Shown: positions 17,468 to 26,633, numbered from the stretch's first letter. The stretch is DNA of 64,000 nt from Phocicoccus schoeneichii (GCF_014635565.1 NZ_BMDB01000001.1:434001-498000); one strand, 5' to 3'. Made by a program: numbers and translations. Notes: generated by a model not told the origin, from the sequence alone.

Positions 17468-18569
17468 GTATAACTTCCTTCATTGTTTGATTGAATGTTT
17501 CATTTTCGAATTCGGTTGGTTTTCTATCTTTAAACTTTTTTATAAATGATTCAAAGATTTCTGTATCTGATTGTTCACTTACATCAATCGTATTCATATC
17601 GTAATCAGCCACATCCATTTGTCTAGATAATACCAACGTATTTGGGTATAACTTTTTCAGAGTCGCCATCGGTTCAGTCGCACTTTCCATATCCGTTAAC
17701 ACAAACTTATAATAAGCATCTCTTGGCCCAACATCTACTTTGTCTTCTACGACAGACTTGTAGCTTCCGTGGTATTCAATCACCTCATGCTTACCTTCTA
17801 ACGGAATAAATTCATGTGTATTTGCTGATATGTCAATTACTTTAAATCCTTTAGGTTGTTTGGCTTCATCAAAGGAATATTTTAACGGTGATCCGCTGTA
17901 GTGAATTGTATCGTGAGTGATTGCGAATGGATGATGGAGATGTCCAAGAAGTGTGTAATCAAAGTCGGTAAATAGTGATTGAGAAACCTCTTCAACGAGG
18001 CCAACGCTCATCTTTTCTTCTGACTCAGACTCTTTCGCATGTTTCACAAAAAGATGTCCGACTAGGACATTCGTTTCATCATGATTCATTTCATTCTTAA
18101 TATCTTCTAAAATACGTTCATAAGCCGCTTCAAACGTTGTGATGGATTTATCTTTATAAAAGACACGTGCTTCTGTCACTTCAATGTATGGTAAAAGATA
18201 AAAGTTCGTAATTCCAATTGTAAGTTTCTCGTAGCATTTACTTAAATCAGTATTCACGTATAATTGTGTCGCTTTAAACCACTCAGAATTGCCATCTAGA
18301 AAAACCTTTCCATCATGATTTCCACTGATCATCACGATTGGTACTTTCAAATCAAGATTGATGCGTTTTAAATATGTATTGACGAGATTCATTGCACCTT
18401 GCGAAGGATTCACTCTATCGTAAATATCCCCTGCAATGACAACTACATCCACGCTATTATTTTTAATATATGAGACTATCTGATCGAGCGCAAACGCCTG
18501 GTCATCGAGTAAACTCTGACCCGCCAAACGTTTACCAATATGCCAGTCCGCAGTATGAAGAATTCTCAA
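17454..18569 (-). CDS. sbcD: Exonuclease SbcD, Mre11-like nuclease subunit
   Basis: A 371-residue metallophosphoesterase. The five phosphoesterase motifs are visible: TADWHIG near residue 6, AGDIYDR, SGNHDG, GHLF and LGHLHHP. The start was set at TTG 18569 (MRILHTADWHIG), 9 bp after GAGAGG; an ATG nine bases upstream abuts the ribosome binding site. It is the first gene of sbcDC and provides the Mn-dependent nuclease activity. Confidence 0.95.
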   Translation of the reverse strand: MRILHTADWHIGKRLAGQSLLDDQAFALDQIVSYIKNNSVDVVVIAGDIYDRVNPSQGAMNLVNTYLKRINLDLKVPIVMISGNHDGKVFLDGNSEWFKATQLYVNTDLSKCYEKLTIGITNFYLLPYIEVTEARVFYKDKSITTFEAAYERILEDIKNEMNHDETNVLVGHLFVKHAKESESEEKMSVGLVEEVSQSLFTDFDYTLLGHLHHPFAITHDTIHYSGSPLKYSFDEAKQPKGFKVIDISANTHEFIPLEGKHEVIEYHGSYKSVVEDKVDVGPRDAYYKFVLTDMESATEPMATLKKLYPNTLVLSRQMDVADYDMNTIDVSEQSDTEIFESFIKKFKDRKPTEFENETFNQTMKEVIHETN

Positions 18570-18599
18570 CACAATCATCCTCTCTATTCTTATATATGG

Positions 18600-18740
18600 T
18601 ACTAAAAAAAGCCCATTTTGTCAGTATCGACAAGAATGGACAATAAAGAAAAAATAAACACATTTGACCCTAGGGAAGTAGCGTTAGCATGAGATTACAA
18701 GCCAACACCCCCCAGGAAAGCAAATGTGCTTTTCTAAGAA
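18600..18740. other. Intergenic region with a long structured hairpin
   Basis: The region between sbcD and the yvrJ-like gene holds no frame with a start signal. Its main content is the 70-nt hairpin at 18659-18728. Confidence 0.6.
18659..18728 (-). ncRNA. Long imperfect hairpin, structured RNA or elaborate terminator
   Basis: On the minus strand CACATTTG/CAAATGTG (8 bp), then CCTGGGG/CCCTAGG (7 pairs with one wobble), then GTGTTGGC/GCTAACGC (8 pairs with wobbles) stack into one long arm. Asymmetric internal loops separate the helices and a 12-nt apical loop closes the arm. It is followed by TTTATTTTTTC. It lies directly downstream of the DUF1659-DUF2922-YvrJ operon and may be its terminator, but the GC-rich internal loops are unusual for one. 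Confidence 0.5.
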
Positions 18741-18745
18741 ATATT

Positions 18746-18868
18746 TTACTGTGAGATCTGTTGTAAGGTTGATATTAAGTCATCGAGTTTTCTCTCTACA
18801 CGGTGCAGAAGAAAAAATGTGATGGCTGCCGGTACCCCGACATCACTCACAAACGGTATCCAATCCAT
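18746..18868 (-). CDS. YvrJ-family 40-residue protein
   Basis: A 40-residue product, MDWIPFVSDVGVPAAITFFL ... ERKLDDLISTLQQISQ. One membrane segment followed by an amphipathic helix matches the YvrJ family pattern. The start overlaps the stop of the DUF2922 gene (TAATG at 18866-18870), so it is translationally coupled. Function unknown. The same three small genes (DUF1659, DUF2922, YvrJ) are found together in other Bacilli, as far as I recall. Confidence 0.8.
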   Translation of the reverse strand: MDWIPFVSDVGVPAAITFFLLHRVERKLDDLISTLQQISQ

Positions 18869-19080
18869 TACAGTAGGACAGTTGTGTCAGTTTGAATAAT
18901 CTTAGCACTGACTAAAGATACCGGCTTACCTGAAGATGGTCTAAGTACATCTGTTGCAATGATTTTATTCGCCTCACGCACAATGTCTGCTTGAGTTAAT
19001 CCTTCTTTTGGATCATTGATTGTCATGTTAAACTTTCTGTCATACTCTGTGTTAAAAGTTAATACAAGTTTTTCTGCCAT
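18868..19080 (-). CDS. DUF2922 family protein
   Basis: A 70-residue protein beginning MAEKLVLTFNTEYDRKFNMT, with the DUF2922 features: F-x-T-x2-G/D-K near the start, a central helix (ADIVREANKIIATDVL) and SLVSAKIIQTDTTVLL at the end. It follows the DUF1659 gene by 16 bp with a clear AGGAGG site. Function unknown; small, acidic/neutral and probably cytosolic. Confidence 0.85.
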   Translation of the reverse strand: MAEKLVLTFNTEYDRKFNMTINDPKEGLTQADIVREANKIIATDVLRPSSGKPVSLVSAKIIQTDTTVLL

Positions 19081-19096
19081 TTTAATTTCCTCCTAA

Positions 19097-19297
19097 TTAT
19101 TTAATAACGTGTGTTACGTTTTTCTCAACTGCGAAGTAGTTTTCGTTCTTTAATGCTCCATATGCTTCACCAAGTAAAACAACATCTTGGTCCGGAGCAT
19201 TGATAGATAATCCAGAAATCGAACGAGACTTCATGCGTTCCTTTCCTTCATCATCTACAACAACAAAGTAGAATCTTGCACTTAATGCTTTAACCAT
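19097..19297 (-). CDS. DUF1659 family protein
   Basis: A 66-residue protein (start ATG 19297, 8 bp after GGGAGG; a GTG nine bases upstream abuts the site). The pattern SARFYFVVVDDEGKERMKSR ... DVVLLGEAYGALKNENYFAV fits DUF1659. It opens the three-gene operon DUF1659-DUF2922-YvrJ. Function unknown. Confidence 0.82.
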   Translation of the reverse strand: MVKALSARFYFVVVDDEGKERMKSRSISGLSINAPDQDVVLLGEAYGALKNENYFAVEKNVTHVIK

Positions 19298-19392
19298 GTG
19301 TGTCACCTCCCTTACGCTTTATATATCGTATGGTCAGATTAAATGGACAAATAATTTTTTGTTTTTTATAATATGTTAGAGAGGTGAAGAAA

Positions 19393-19899
19393 ATGTATGC
19401 TGATTGGGTCATGATTTTAATTGCCGTTTGGGGCTTTATTATGATTGGTTTACTCGCTATCGGTGGGTATTTCATGTTCAGAAAATTTTTAAAAGCATTG
19501 CCGAGAGAAGATGGTTACTCAGAACTCGATTGGCAGGAATACTACATAAATGAAGCTTTACCACTATGGAATGAGGAAGCAAAAGATTTACTTAACGAGC
19601 TTGTCAGTCCAGTACCTGAACTATTCCGTGACGTAGCAAAACAACGAATCGCGGGAAGAATTTCTAAAATTGCACTTGATGAAAAAGTAGATACAATAAG
19701 TTTAGACCAAATAATGAAGGGATATATCATCGCAACACCAAAACGAGACCACAAATTCATGAAGAAAAAACTAAATGAATTAGGTATTGATTATACGGAT
19801 TATCTCGAACTTTTTGAGCTTGCTGATGATGAAAAACAGAAGTTCTCTATATTTGAACAAACGGAACTTGTAACAAAAAAATCTCGACAAGAAGACTAA
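19393..19899 (+). CDS. DUF2621 (YneK-like) membrane-anchored protein
   Basis: A 168-residue protein: one N-terminal membrane segment (WVMILIAVWGFIMIGLLAIGG, about 5-25) and a helical, charged cytosolic domain with WNEEAKDLLNELVSPVPELFRDVAKQRIAG. Start ATG 19393 has GAGAGG 8 bp upstream. DUF2621 genes sit beside ccdA and ccdC in Bacillus, and the same grouping is kept here but convergent. Function unknown. Confidence 0.85.
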   Translation: MYADWVMILIAVWGFIMIGLLAIGGYFMFRKFLKALPREDGYSELDWQEYYINEALPLWNEEAKDLLNELVSPVPELFRDVAKQRIAGRISKIALDEKVDTISLDQIMKGYIIATPKRDHKFMKKKLNELGIDYTDYLELFELADDEKQKFSIFEQTELVTKKSRQED

Positions 19900-19922
19900 T
19901 TACCTTCTTGTCGAGATTTTTT
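19878..19922. terminator. Bidirectional terminator inside two overlapping gene ends
   Basis: A perfect 17-bp stem (19878-19894 with 19904-19920; core TCTCGACAAGAAG/CTTCTTGTCGAGA) is flanked by A-runs and T-runs. The stop codons of the DUF2621 gene (to 19899) and ccdC (from 19896) lie in its loop and overlap by 4 bp. Confidence 0.88.
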
Positions 19923-20405
19923 AAATTTGAGATATTTATTAAGCATTGAACTTCTCCAGATCACAATCATAGTGAATGCGAGTAAAAAGAACATGCCCCC
20001 GATTTCACCTGGTGTCGTATTAACACTAAGTATTTGTTTCATTACAGTACGAATGATGAGTAATCCAACTAATATTACTGGGAATAACTTCGATGGTTTC
20101 ACATAGAGATCATCCCCACGAGATTCATACTTCGTTGTAACTAAAAGTAATATAGAGAAAACTGCACCTACGAATACTGCTTCTATTATTTCAGATCCAC
20201 CAAGCCTAAAGTACGGAAATACGAACATCAACGCACCAGTACTCATCATAATTGGTGGGATGATAATCTTTTTAAGGTATAACGGCGTTTTCGTCTCTTT
20301 ATTTCTCCAAAAAATGACTCCAATTCCCATAAATATTGCAGCTATAGAGAATATAATAAAGAGTGTATCTTCATGTGCTTTTAAAAAACTTATTATCTCT
20401 TCCAT
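19896..20405 (-). CDS. ccdC: CcdC-family membrane protein
   Basis: A 169-residue protein with about five membrane helices and the family segments FWRNKETKTPLYLKKIIIPP and KYESRGDDLYVKPSKLFPVILVG. It starts one base after the ccdA stop. CcdC lies beside CcdA in Bacillus; its role is not firmly established. Confidence 0.87.
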   Translation of the reverse strand: MEEIISFLKAHEDTLFIIFSIAAIFMGIGVIFWRNKETKTPLYLKKIIIPPIMMSTGALMFVFPYFRLGGSEIIEAVFVGAVFSILLLVTTKYESRGDDLYVKPSKLFPVILVGLLIIRTVMKQILSVNTTPGEIGGMFFLLAFTMIVIWRSSMLNKYLKFKKSRQEGN

Positions 20406-21110
20406 TTAGAACCCTCTGAAATCTCCAAAGTATGGTGCTAACCAAATAATGATTTTTGTCAGTCCATCAAAGTATAGTAAGATACCCATTAAAATCATGA
20501 GTACTCCACCAACCTTCATAATCGCGCCAGAGTATTTTAAAATCCAACGTGTTCTTGATACAAAGAATGATAATACAAAGAATGGAACTCCAAACCCTAG
20601 ACAATAAACAACCATCAGCATGAGTGCATCGTTTGGTTGACTAGCGCTCATCGCAAAAATTGCGCCAATGATTGGACCGTTACACGGTGTCCAACCTGCT
20701 GCGAATGCCATCCCAATTAGAATCGAACCAATAAACCCTGCAGGTCGATTCTTAAATTCTACTCTATGGTTCTTCATTAAGAAATCTACTTTAAAGACTC
20801 CTAATATAATTAGTCCAAATACAATAATTAATATCGAACCGAGTTGACGAATGAGATTCGAATGTTCTATTAAGAATCCGCCAAAGAATGACGTACCAAA
20901 TCCGAGGGCAATATAAATTAAACTAAATCCTACTAAGAAGAACAGCGTATGTAGAATTGCTCTTATGTTAAACTTCTGTTCCTGTACTTCACTAAAACTC
21001 ATCCCTGTAATGTAAGAGACGAATGCTGGGAAAACAGGTAATACGCATGGTGAAACAAATGATAAAACACCAGCACCAAACGCTAGAAGAAATGTAACAT
21101 CACTTCCCAT
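20406..21110 (-). CDS. ccdA: Thiol-disulfide interchange membrane protein CcdA
   Basis: A 234-residue protein with six membrane helices. The redox cysteines are in VSPCVLPVFPAF (near 22) and AAGWTPCNGPIIGAIF (near 146), the positions conserved in CcdA. It carries electrons from cytosolic thioredoxin to extracytoplasmic thiol proteins, for example those acting in cytochrome assembly or Sco reduction. The ATG is preceded by TAGGGGG. It is co-transcribed with ccdC. Confidence 0.94.
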   Translation of the reverse strand: MGSDVTFLLAFGAGVLSFVSPCVLPVFPAFVSYITGMSFSEVQEQKFNIRAILHTLFFLVGFSLIYIALGFGTSFFGGFLIEHSNLIRQLGSILIIVFGLIILGVFKVDFLMKNHRVEFKNRPAGFIGSILIGMAFAAGWTPCNGPIIGAIFAMSASQPNDALMLMVVYCLGFGVPFFVLSFFVSRTRWILKYSGAIMKVGGVLMILMGILLYFDGLTKIIIWLAPYFGDFRGF

Positions 21111-21179
21111 GAAATAACCCCCTATCGTACCTAAGTGTATCAGACTTAGATTATAGGGGGAATATGTTTTTAAAGCTAA

Positions 21180-22958
21180 TTATGACAATTTTGTAATACC
21201 GTTTTGTAGCTGATACATTTTATGATAAATTCCTTTTAATGCAATCAGTTCATTATGCGTACCCTTCTCTACAATTTCACCACGATTTAAGACGATAATT
21301 TGATCTGCATCTTGGATTGTTGATAATCTATGTGCAATCGCGAGCGTTGTACGGTTTTTACGCATTTTCTCTAGGCTGCGCTGTATTTCCTCTTCTGTTG
21401 CAGAGTCGATATTTGCTGTGGCTTCATCTAAAATTAAAATCTTAGGTTCCGTTGCGATTGTTCGAGCAAAAGCTAAGAGTTGTCGTTCACCACTTGAAAA
21501 ACTACTTCCTTTTTCTGTTACTTTTTGATGATAACCATCAGGGAGTCTTTCAATGAATTTGTCAGCAGAAACAAATTCAGCTGCATATTTCACTTGCTCG
21601 AAAGTCATTGTCGGGTGGTAGAGTTTTATGTTTGACTCAATCGTTCCATAAAACACGAATGGATCTTGCAGGACGAGACCAATATTTTTCTTCAGGTTCT
21701 CCTTTTTAATTCGTTTTATAGAATGTGAATCAATCAAAATGTCTCCTTTAGTAAATTCATAGAATCTCATGATTAGGTTAATGATAGAACTCTTACCAGA
21801 TCCAGTGTGTCCTACAAGTGCTACTGTCTCACCTGGTTTCACTTCGAAACTAATATCTTTAAGAACATCCACTTCACCGTCATAACTAAATGTCACATTT
21901 TTAAATTCAATATGTCCATCTGTGATTATCTCTGTTTCTTCTTTTTGTGCGGGTTCATGTCGTTCATCGTCCATCAATGTGAACACACGACTTGCTGACA
22001 CAAGTGCTTGTTGAAGGATATTCAAGTTTTGAGACACTTGATTGATTGGTTCAAAGAATCGTTCCATATATTGAATGAATGCGAACACTACCCCTGCAGT
22101 TACTACTGTACTAAAACTCATGACTCCAAAGTAACTTAAGATAATACTGATTGCGATGATGTAGATCATATCGAATGCCGGTCTTAAGAGAAGACCATCG
22201 AGTTTAATATTTTTTACGTTGTAATGGTAAAAATTATAGTTCGTTTCTTCAAATTCATCTTGTAATCTTTTTTCTTGGTTAAATGCTTGGATGACGTTCA
22301 TACCGTCAATAGATTCAGCAATTTTGGCATTGAGTTCTGATAAAAACCCACGTGCTTTACCGAAGTAAATCGCTGAATACTTTCTATAAATAGCAATGAT
22401 AATGATGATAATCGGTACAAATAAGAATGCAATCAACGCGAGTCTAAAGTCGAGCATAAACATCATTACAAAGCTCGACAGAACCATGAATAGAGCCATC
22501 ATAAATGTAGAAAGTACCCCGATAAACATGTCTGCGATTGACTGTGTGTCATTGGTCAGTCTTGATACGACACTTCCGCTTGGTACAACATCAAAATACT
22601 TCATACCTAAAGTACCGATCTTTTTAAAACTATCTATTCTAAGTTGTTGTATAACTTTAAAAGCAAGTACCTGGAATAAATACGCTTGGAAATATCCGCT
22701 TATTACAGCAACTAACTCAACAATGAAAAAGAGTATGATTAGTACACTGATATCTTGCTCTGGAAAGTTCATTGGTGTCAAATAGTTATCTATAAATATC
22801 ATGACTAAATAAGGGACCATGACTCCAGCTACTGTTGTTAAGACAAGCATTAAGAATGCGAGTGCGATTAATCTTTTATACGGTAATGCATATTTTAATA
22901 ATCGTATTAAAACACGCATTTGATCTCTAAACGTTAAGTTTACAGTTTCATTATTCAT
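21180..22958 (-). CDS. bmrD: Heterodimeric ABC multidrug exporter, BmrD/YheH-like half
   Basis: A 592-residue half-transporter with six membrane helices (about 25-310) and a nucleotide-binding domain. Walker A is GHTGSGKSSI. The signature is the atypical FSSGERQLLAFARTI, and Walker B is ILILDEATANID with the catalytic Glu. The atypical signature pairs with the partner's Walker site, and the partner's canonical signature pairs with this protein's Walker site. So one of the two ATP sites is degenerate, as in BmrCD. Start ATG 22958 is 8 bp after GGAGG and overlaps the upstream gene by 8 bp. Confidence 0.88.
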   Translation of the reverse strand: MNNETVNLTFRDQMRVLIRLLKYALPYKRLIALAFLMLVLTTVAGVMVPYLVMIFIDNYLTPMNFPEQDISVLIILFFIVELVAVISGYFQAYLFQVLAFKVIQQLRIDSFKKIGTLGMKYFDVVPSGSVVSRLTNDTQSIADMFIGVLSTFMMALFMVLSSFVMMFMLDFRLALIAFLFVPIIIIIIAIYRKYSAIYFGKARGFLSELNAKIAESIDGMNVIQAFNQEKRLQDEFEETNYNFYHYNVKNIKLDGLLLRPAFDMIYIIAISIILSYFGVMSFSTVVTAGVVFAFIQYMERFFEPINQVSQNLNILQQALVSASRVFTLMDDERHEPAQKEETEIITDGHIEFKNVTFSYDGEVDVLKDISFEVKPGETVALVGHTGSGKSSIINLIMRFYEFTKGDILIDSHSIKRIKKENLKKNIGLVLQDPFVFYGTIESNIKLYHPTMTFEQVKYAAEFVSADKFIERLPDGYHQKVTEKGSSFSSGERQLLAFARTIATEPKILILDEATANIDSATEEEIQRSLEKMRKNRTTLAIAHRLSTIQDADQIIVLNRGEIVEKGTHNELIALKGIYHKMYQLQNGITKLS

Positions 22959-24732
22959 GATCCTCGCCTCCATCCGTCATGACTTCTAAATCATGTTCTA
23001 GAGTTTGAATTAAAGACTGAGCCATGAATGTTTCATAATACCACCCTTTATTATTCATTAACTCGTCATGCGTACCCATTTCTACTACCGTACCCTTACT
23101 CATTACGATAATTTTATCTGCTTCCATCACTGCACTCATACGATGCGCAGTGATGATATTCGTTTTTCCTTTTCTTAAAGTCTCTAGATTGTTTAGTATG
23201 TTTTTTTCCGTTTCTGCATCTACTGCAGATAATGAGTCATCTAAAATTAAAACATCTGGATCCATAATTAATGCGCGAGCAATTGATATTCTCTGCTTTT
23301 GTCCTCCTGATAAAGACACGCCACGCTGTCCGACTACTGTATCATATCCATATTGGAATCTTTCAATGTCATGATGAATGTAGCTATTCTTTGCCGCTTC
23401 AATAATCTTATCTATTGATAAATCTGGATTCGCGAACGCGATATTATCTTTTATCGTTGTTGAGAACAGGAAGTTTTCTTGCGGAACAATGCCAAACTTT
23501 TGACGTAATGTTTGTACATTATATCGACTCAGTGGTTCACCGCCATATGTTACTTCATTTAGTTTATTCGGGTCAAATTCACGTAGTAACAATCGAATTA
23601 AACTCGATTTACCTGATCCTGTTTGACCTACAATTCCAACCGTTTCACCTTGTTGTACTGTGAAGTGGACATCTTTTAAAGTAATTGTTTCAGAATCATC
23701 AAAACAGAATGTATCAATATTAAATTCAATATCGCCGTCAGGAATACGATCGATTTCATGAGTTACTTTTATTGTATCCTCAGTATTTAAAATGTTTATA
23801 ATACGATCATAAGATGCATTTCCACGTTGTAATATATTAAAGAACATACCGAGAGCGAGTAATGGCCAAACCATCATACCGAGATATGTAGTAAATGTAA
23901 CAAGTTGTCCAATCGTTATCTCATCGCTGATTACCATACGTGCTCCAAAGAAAATACTTAGGAAGTAACTGATACCAATGATTGCTGTAATTGTTGGGTT
24001 AAATAGGGCATCGACTTTCGCAACACTCAAGTTCTTCTGTACAACATCAGTAGACAGTTCAGTAAAATCATCTAAATCTTCTTTTTCATATCCGAAAGTT
24101 TTCGTTACTTTAATACCTGCAATGGATTCCTGTGTTTTATCATTTAATGAAGAGAATGCTGCTTGTGCAACTCTAAATAGTCTATGAAGTATAGAACCGT
24201 AATAGCTCGTTAATAAAACCATAAACGGAAGAGGTATCATCGCGATGAGCGTTAACTTTGCATCTACAGTAAGTGCCATTGTGATTAAAACAGCACCTCC
24301 GGAAATTAAACTATCCGCAATTGTTAAAATCCCCGCTCCAGCTACCATGTTGACGGCATTGATGTCGTTTGTTGCATGCGCCATGAGGTCTCCAGTTCGA
24401 TGTTTTTGATAAAAAGCTGGAGACATCGATGCATATTTCTTGAATAATTGACTGCGCAGTTCCATTCCTAGTCTATTTGCTGTTCCAAAGATTAATAATC
24501 TCCAGAAGTATCTAAATACATACATTAAAAGCGCAACGACAATGAGGAGTACAACAAGTCCGATGAGTATGTTAACAGTTAATGAGTCTGTTGTAATATA
24601 GTCGATTGTACGACCAATGACTTGCGGTGGTACAAGTTGTAACAAAGCAACGAGCAGTAACATGAGTACACCGACTATGTAATGCTTATAGTATGCTTTA
24701 AAAAACCAGGCTAAATTTTTATAGACACGCAC
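22951..24732 (-). CDS. bmrC: Heterodimeric ABC multidrug exporter, BmrC/YheI-like half
   Basis: A 593-residue half-transporter similar in layout to YheI (start MRVYKNLAWFFKAYYKHY; PPQVIGRTIDYI; KHRTGDLMAHATNDINAV). The nucleotide-binding domain has Walker A GQTGSGKSSL and signature LSGGQKQRISIARAL. Its Walker B, LILDDSLSAVD, has Asp in place of the catalytic Glu. That is the hallmark of the non-hydrolysing site in heterodimeric exporters and supports pairing with the downstream gene. The substrate is not determined from sequence. Confidence 0.88.
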   Translation of the reverse strand: MRVYKNLAWFFKAYYKHYIVGVLMLLLVALLQLVPPQVIGRTIDYITTDSLTVNILIGLVVLLIVVALLMYVFRYFWRLLIFGTANRLGMELRSQLFKKYASMSPAFYQKHRTGDLMAHATNDINAVNMVAGAGILTIADSLISGGAVLITMALTVDAKLTLIAMIPLPFMVLLTSYYGSILHRLFRVAQAAFSSLNDKTQESIAGIKVTKTFGYEKEDLDDFTELSTDVVQKNLSVAKVDALFNPTITAIIGISYFLSIFFGARMVISDEITIGQLVTFTTYLGMMVWPLLALGMFFNILQRGNASYDRIINILNTEDTIKVTHEIDRIPDGDIEFNIDTFCFDDSETITLKDVHFTVQQGETVGIVGQTGSGKSSLIRLLLREFDPNKLNEVTYGGEPLSRYNVQTLRQKFGIVPQENFLFSTTIKDNIAFANPDLSIDKIIEAAKNSYIHHDIERFQYGYDTVVGQRGVSLSGGQKQRISIARALIMDPDVLILDDSLSAVDAETEKNILNNLETLRKGKTNIITAHRMSAVMEADKIIVMSKGTVVEMGTHDELMNNKGWYYETFMAQSLIQTLEHDLEVMTDGGEDHE

Positions 24733-24820
24733 ATTCTTTCCTACTCTCTTCAGTTATCATTTGGTTTATCGTACCATTTTATTTCGAATATTGAAATACT
24801 TCTTAGGACCTACAAAAAAT

Positions 24821-24852
24821 AATACACTCCAAAAATATTTTTGGAGTGTACT
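24821..24852 (-). terminator. Terminator after the first oligopeptide-binding gene
   Basis: TACACTCCAAAAA and TTTTTGGAGTGTA form a perfect 13-bp stem around a short AT loop, 5 bp after the stop codon. Confidence 0.85.
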
Positions 24853-24856
24853 ATAT

Positions 24857-26524
24857 TTACTTGAATTTAACGTCTTGAATATGAACAGCACCTGCTGAGT
24901 CTAGTTTGAACCCTGTTGCTTTTCTAGTATTCACACCTACGAAGAACGTATTGTGCATTAAGAATACGCTTTGTCCATCATCTACGATTAATTGTTCTGC
25001 TTCTTTATATATGTCAGCACGCTTAGCTTCATCTGTCTCAGAACGTCCTGCGTCAAGTAACTCATCAACTTTATGGTTTGTGTAGAAAATACGGTTACCA
25101 GCTGATCCGTGGTTCTTAGAATGGAAGAGTGCATATAGACCATAGTCTGCATCTTGTGTCACTGTCGTCCAACCTAAGATGAACATATCGTGATTCCCTT
25201 GAACCAGGTTATCGAGGTATGCACCCCACTCCATTTGTTCAATTGAAACATCGATATTGATTTGTTTAAGTTGCTCTTGGATGTATACTGCTGTGTTGAT
25301 GATTTGCTCATCTTCGTTCACCCATAAAGTAGTTTTAAAGCCATCAGGTTGTGAAGATTGACTTAGATATTCTTTTGCTTTTTCAATATCATATTCTGCA
25401 CCAACGAGTTCTTCACTATATCCCCATACTGGTGGCGCGAGTGGTCCTTTTGAAGGTATACCCATTCCGTCAAAGATACCATTCACGATGTCTTCTCTAT
25501 CAATTGCATAGGCAATTGCTTTTTTGATGTTTTCATCTTGGAATAGTTCTTTTTTGTAGTTCAATCCGAGATATGTTGTACGAACAGAATCTTTCTCGAT
25601 AATTTCCATGTCTGCGCCACCTTCAATACGTGGCACACTTGCTGTGTCGATGCCTGTTGCAACATCAATTCCACCAGTTTCTAACTCACCTACTCGCGAG
25701 CCGTTTTCTGGAATCACTTTAAACGTCACTGTGTTAAAGAAACGTTCGCCATTGTTAAATTCTTCGAATTTTTCAAGAACAACGTTATCCCCAGCAGAAC
25801 GACTTTGTAGTTTTAAGTGGTTTGTTCCGTCTGGTTCTTGGTTAATGATTTGTCCGATGTTGTTTAACTTACTTGCGTATTCAGCAAATGTTTCACTACC
25901 TTCTTCACGTTCAGCGTAGTATGTGTCAAGTGAAAGTCCGAGTCCAGAAGCTTCTAAAGCATTCTCATAGTCTTTATCAATCAATGACTTACTCATGATT
26001 CCTGCAGTACTATGTGCTAAGTGACGATCGAGTGGTGCAAATGGCTCTTTGGTCTTGATGTTAAGTTCGTGATCATTCACTACTTCAACATCGTCGATCA
26101 TCTCAAAAAGGAACTGAACAGAAGCTGCGACGTTTGGGTCTAGAACTCTTGCATATGTAGCTTTCACGTCTTCTGCAGTAAATTCTTGTCCGCTATGGAA
26201 AGTTACGCCTTCGCGTAATTTGAAGTTCCATGTATTTTCATCTACCTGCTCCCATTCCGTTGCAAGCCCAGGGACTAACTCTCCGTCCGGATTTTGGTAA
26301 ATCAATGTTTCATAAATATTCATCCTTACTTGAGCAGACGCACTATCGTTTGAGTTATGTGGGTCTAGTGAAACAACTTCCTTGTCGACGCCTATCACAA
26401 TGTCTCCTTGTTTTTCACTATCCTCCGCTGACTCGTTACTTTCGTTATTATCGCCTGAACAAGCGACTAATACAAGCACTGATAAAAACAAAATACCGAG
26501 TGATAATTTTTTCCAGATATTCAT
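24857..26524 (-). CDS. Family 5 peptide/nickel-type substrate-binding lipoprotein 1
   Basis: A 555-residue extracellular binding protein. The signal peptide ends in a lipobox LVAC (Cys22), followed by an Asn/Glu/Ser linker and the SBP_bac_5 fold starting GDIVIGVDKEVVSLDPHNSN. The family motif WNFKLREGVTFHSGQEFTAEDV is at about 115-136. It would capture peptides, glutathione-like or other small ligands for an ABC importer, but no permease or ATPase genes adjoin, so it must share one encoded elsewhere. A close paralogue lies directly upstream. Ligand unknown. Confidence 0.87.
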   Translation of the reverse strand: MNIWKKLSLGILFLSVLVLVACSGDNNESNESAEDSEKQGDIVIGVDKEVVSLDPHNSNDSASAQVRMNIYETLIYQNPDGELVPGLATEWEQVDENTWNFKLREGVTFHSGQEFTAEDVKATYARVLDPNVAASVQFLFEMIDDVEVVNDHELNIKTKEPFAPLDRHLAHSTAGIMSKSLIDKDYENALEASGLGLSLDTYYAEREEGSETFAEYASKLNNIGQIINQEPDGTNHLKLQSRSAGDNVVLEKFEEFNNGERFFNTVTFKVIPENGSRVGELETGGIDVATGIDTASVPRIEGGADMEIIEKDSVRTTYLGLNYKKELFQDENIKKAIAYAIDREDIVNGIFDGMGIPSKGPLAPPVWGYSEELVGAEYDIEKAKEYLSQSSQPDGFKTTLWVNEDEQIINTAVYIQEQLKQINIDVSIEQMEWGAYLDNLVQGNHDMFILGWTTVTQDADYGLYALFHSKNHGSAGNRIFYTNHKVDELLDAGRSETDEAKRADIYKEAEQLIVDDGQSVFLMHNTFFVGVNTRKATGFKLDSAGAVHIQDVKFK

Positions 26525-26632
26525 ATTGTATCCTCCTATATATAATTACAGTTAATTATATACATGAAAAATTTAAATTCAATAAATATTTAAAAAAATC
26601 TGAATTTAATTAATATTTATAAATTAATAAAA
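26525..26632. other. Very AT-rich intergenic region between the binding-protein genes
   Basis: No reading frame; contains the ribosome binding site and presumably the promoter of the downstream lipoprotein gene. ATAATTACAGTTAATTAT near 26541-26558 is a short palindrome-like stretch. Confidence 0.4.
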
Positions 26633-26633
26633 G

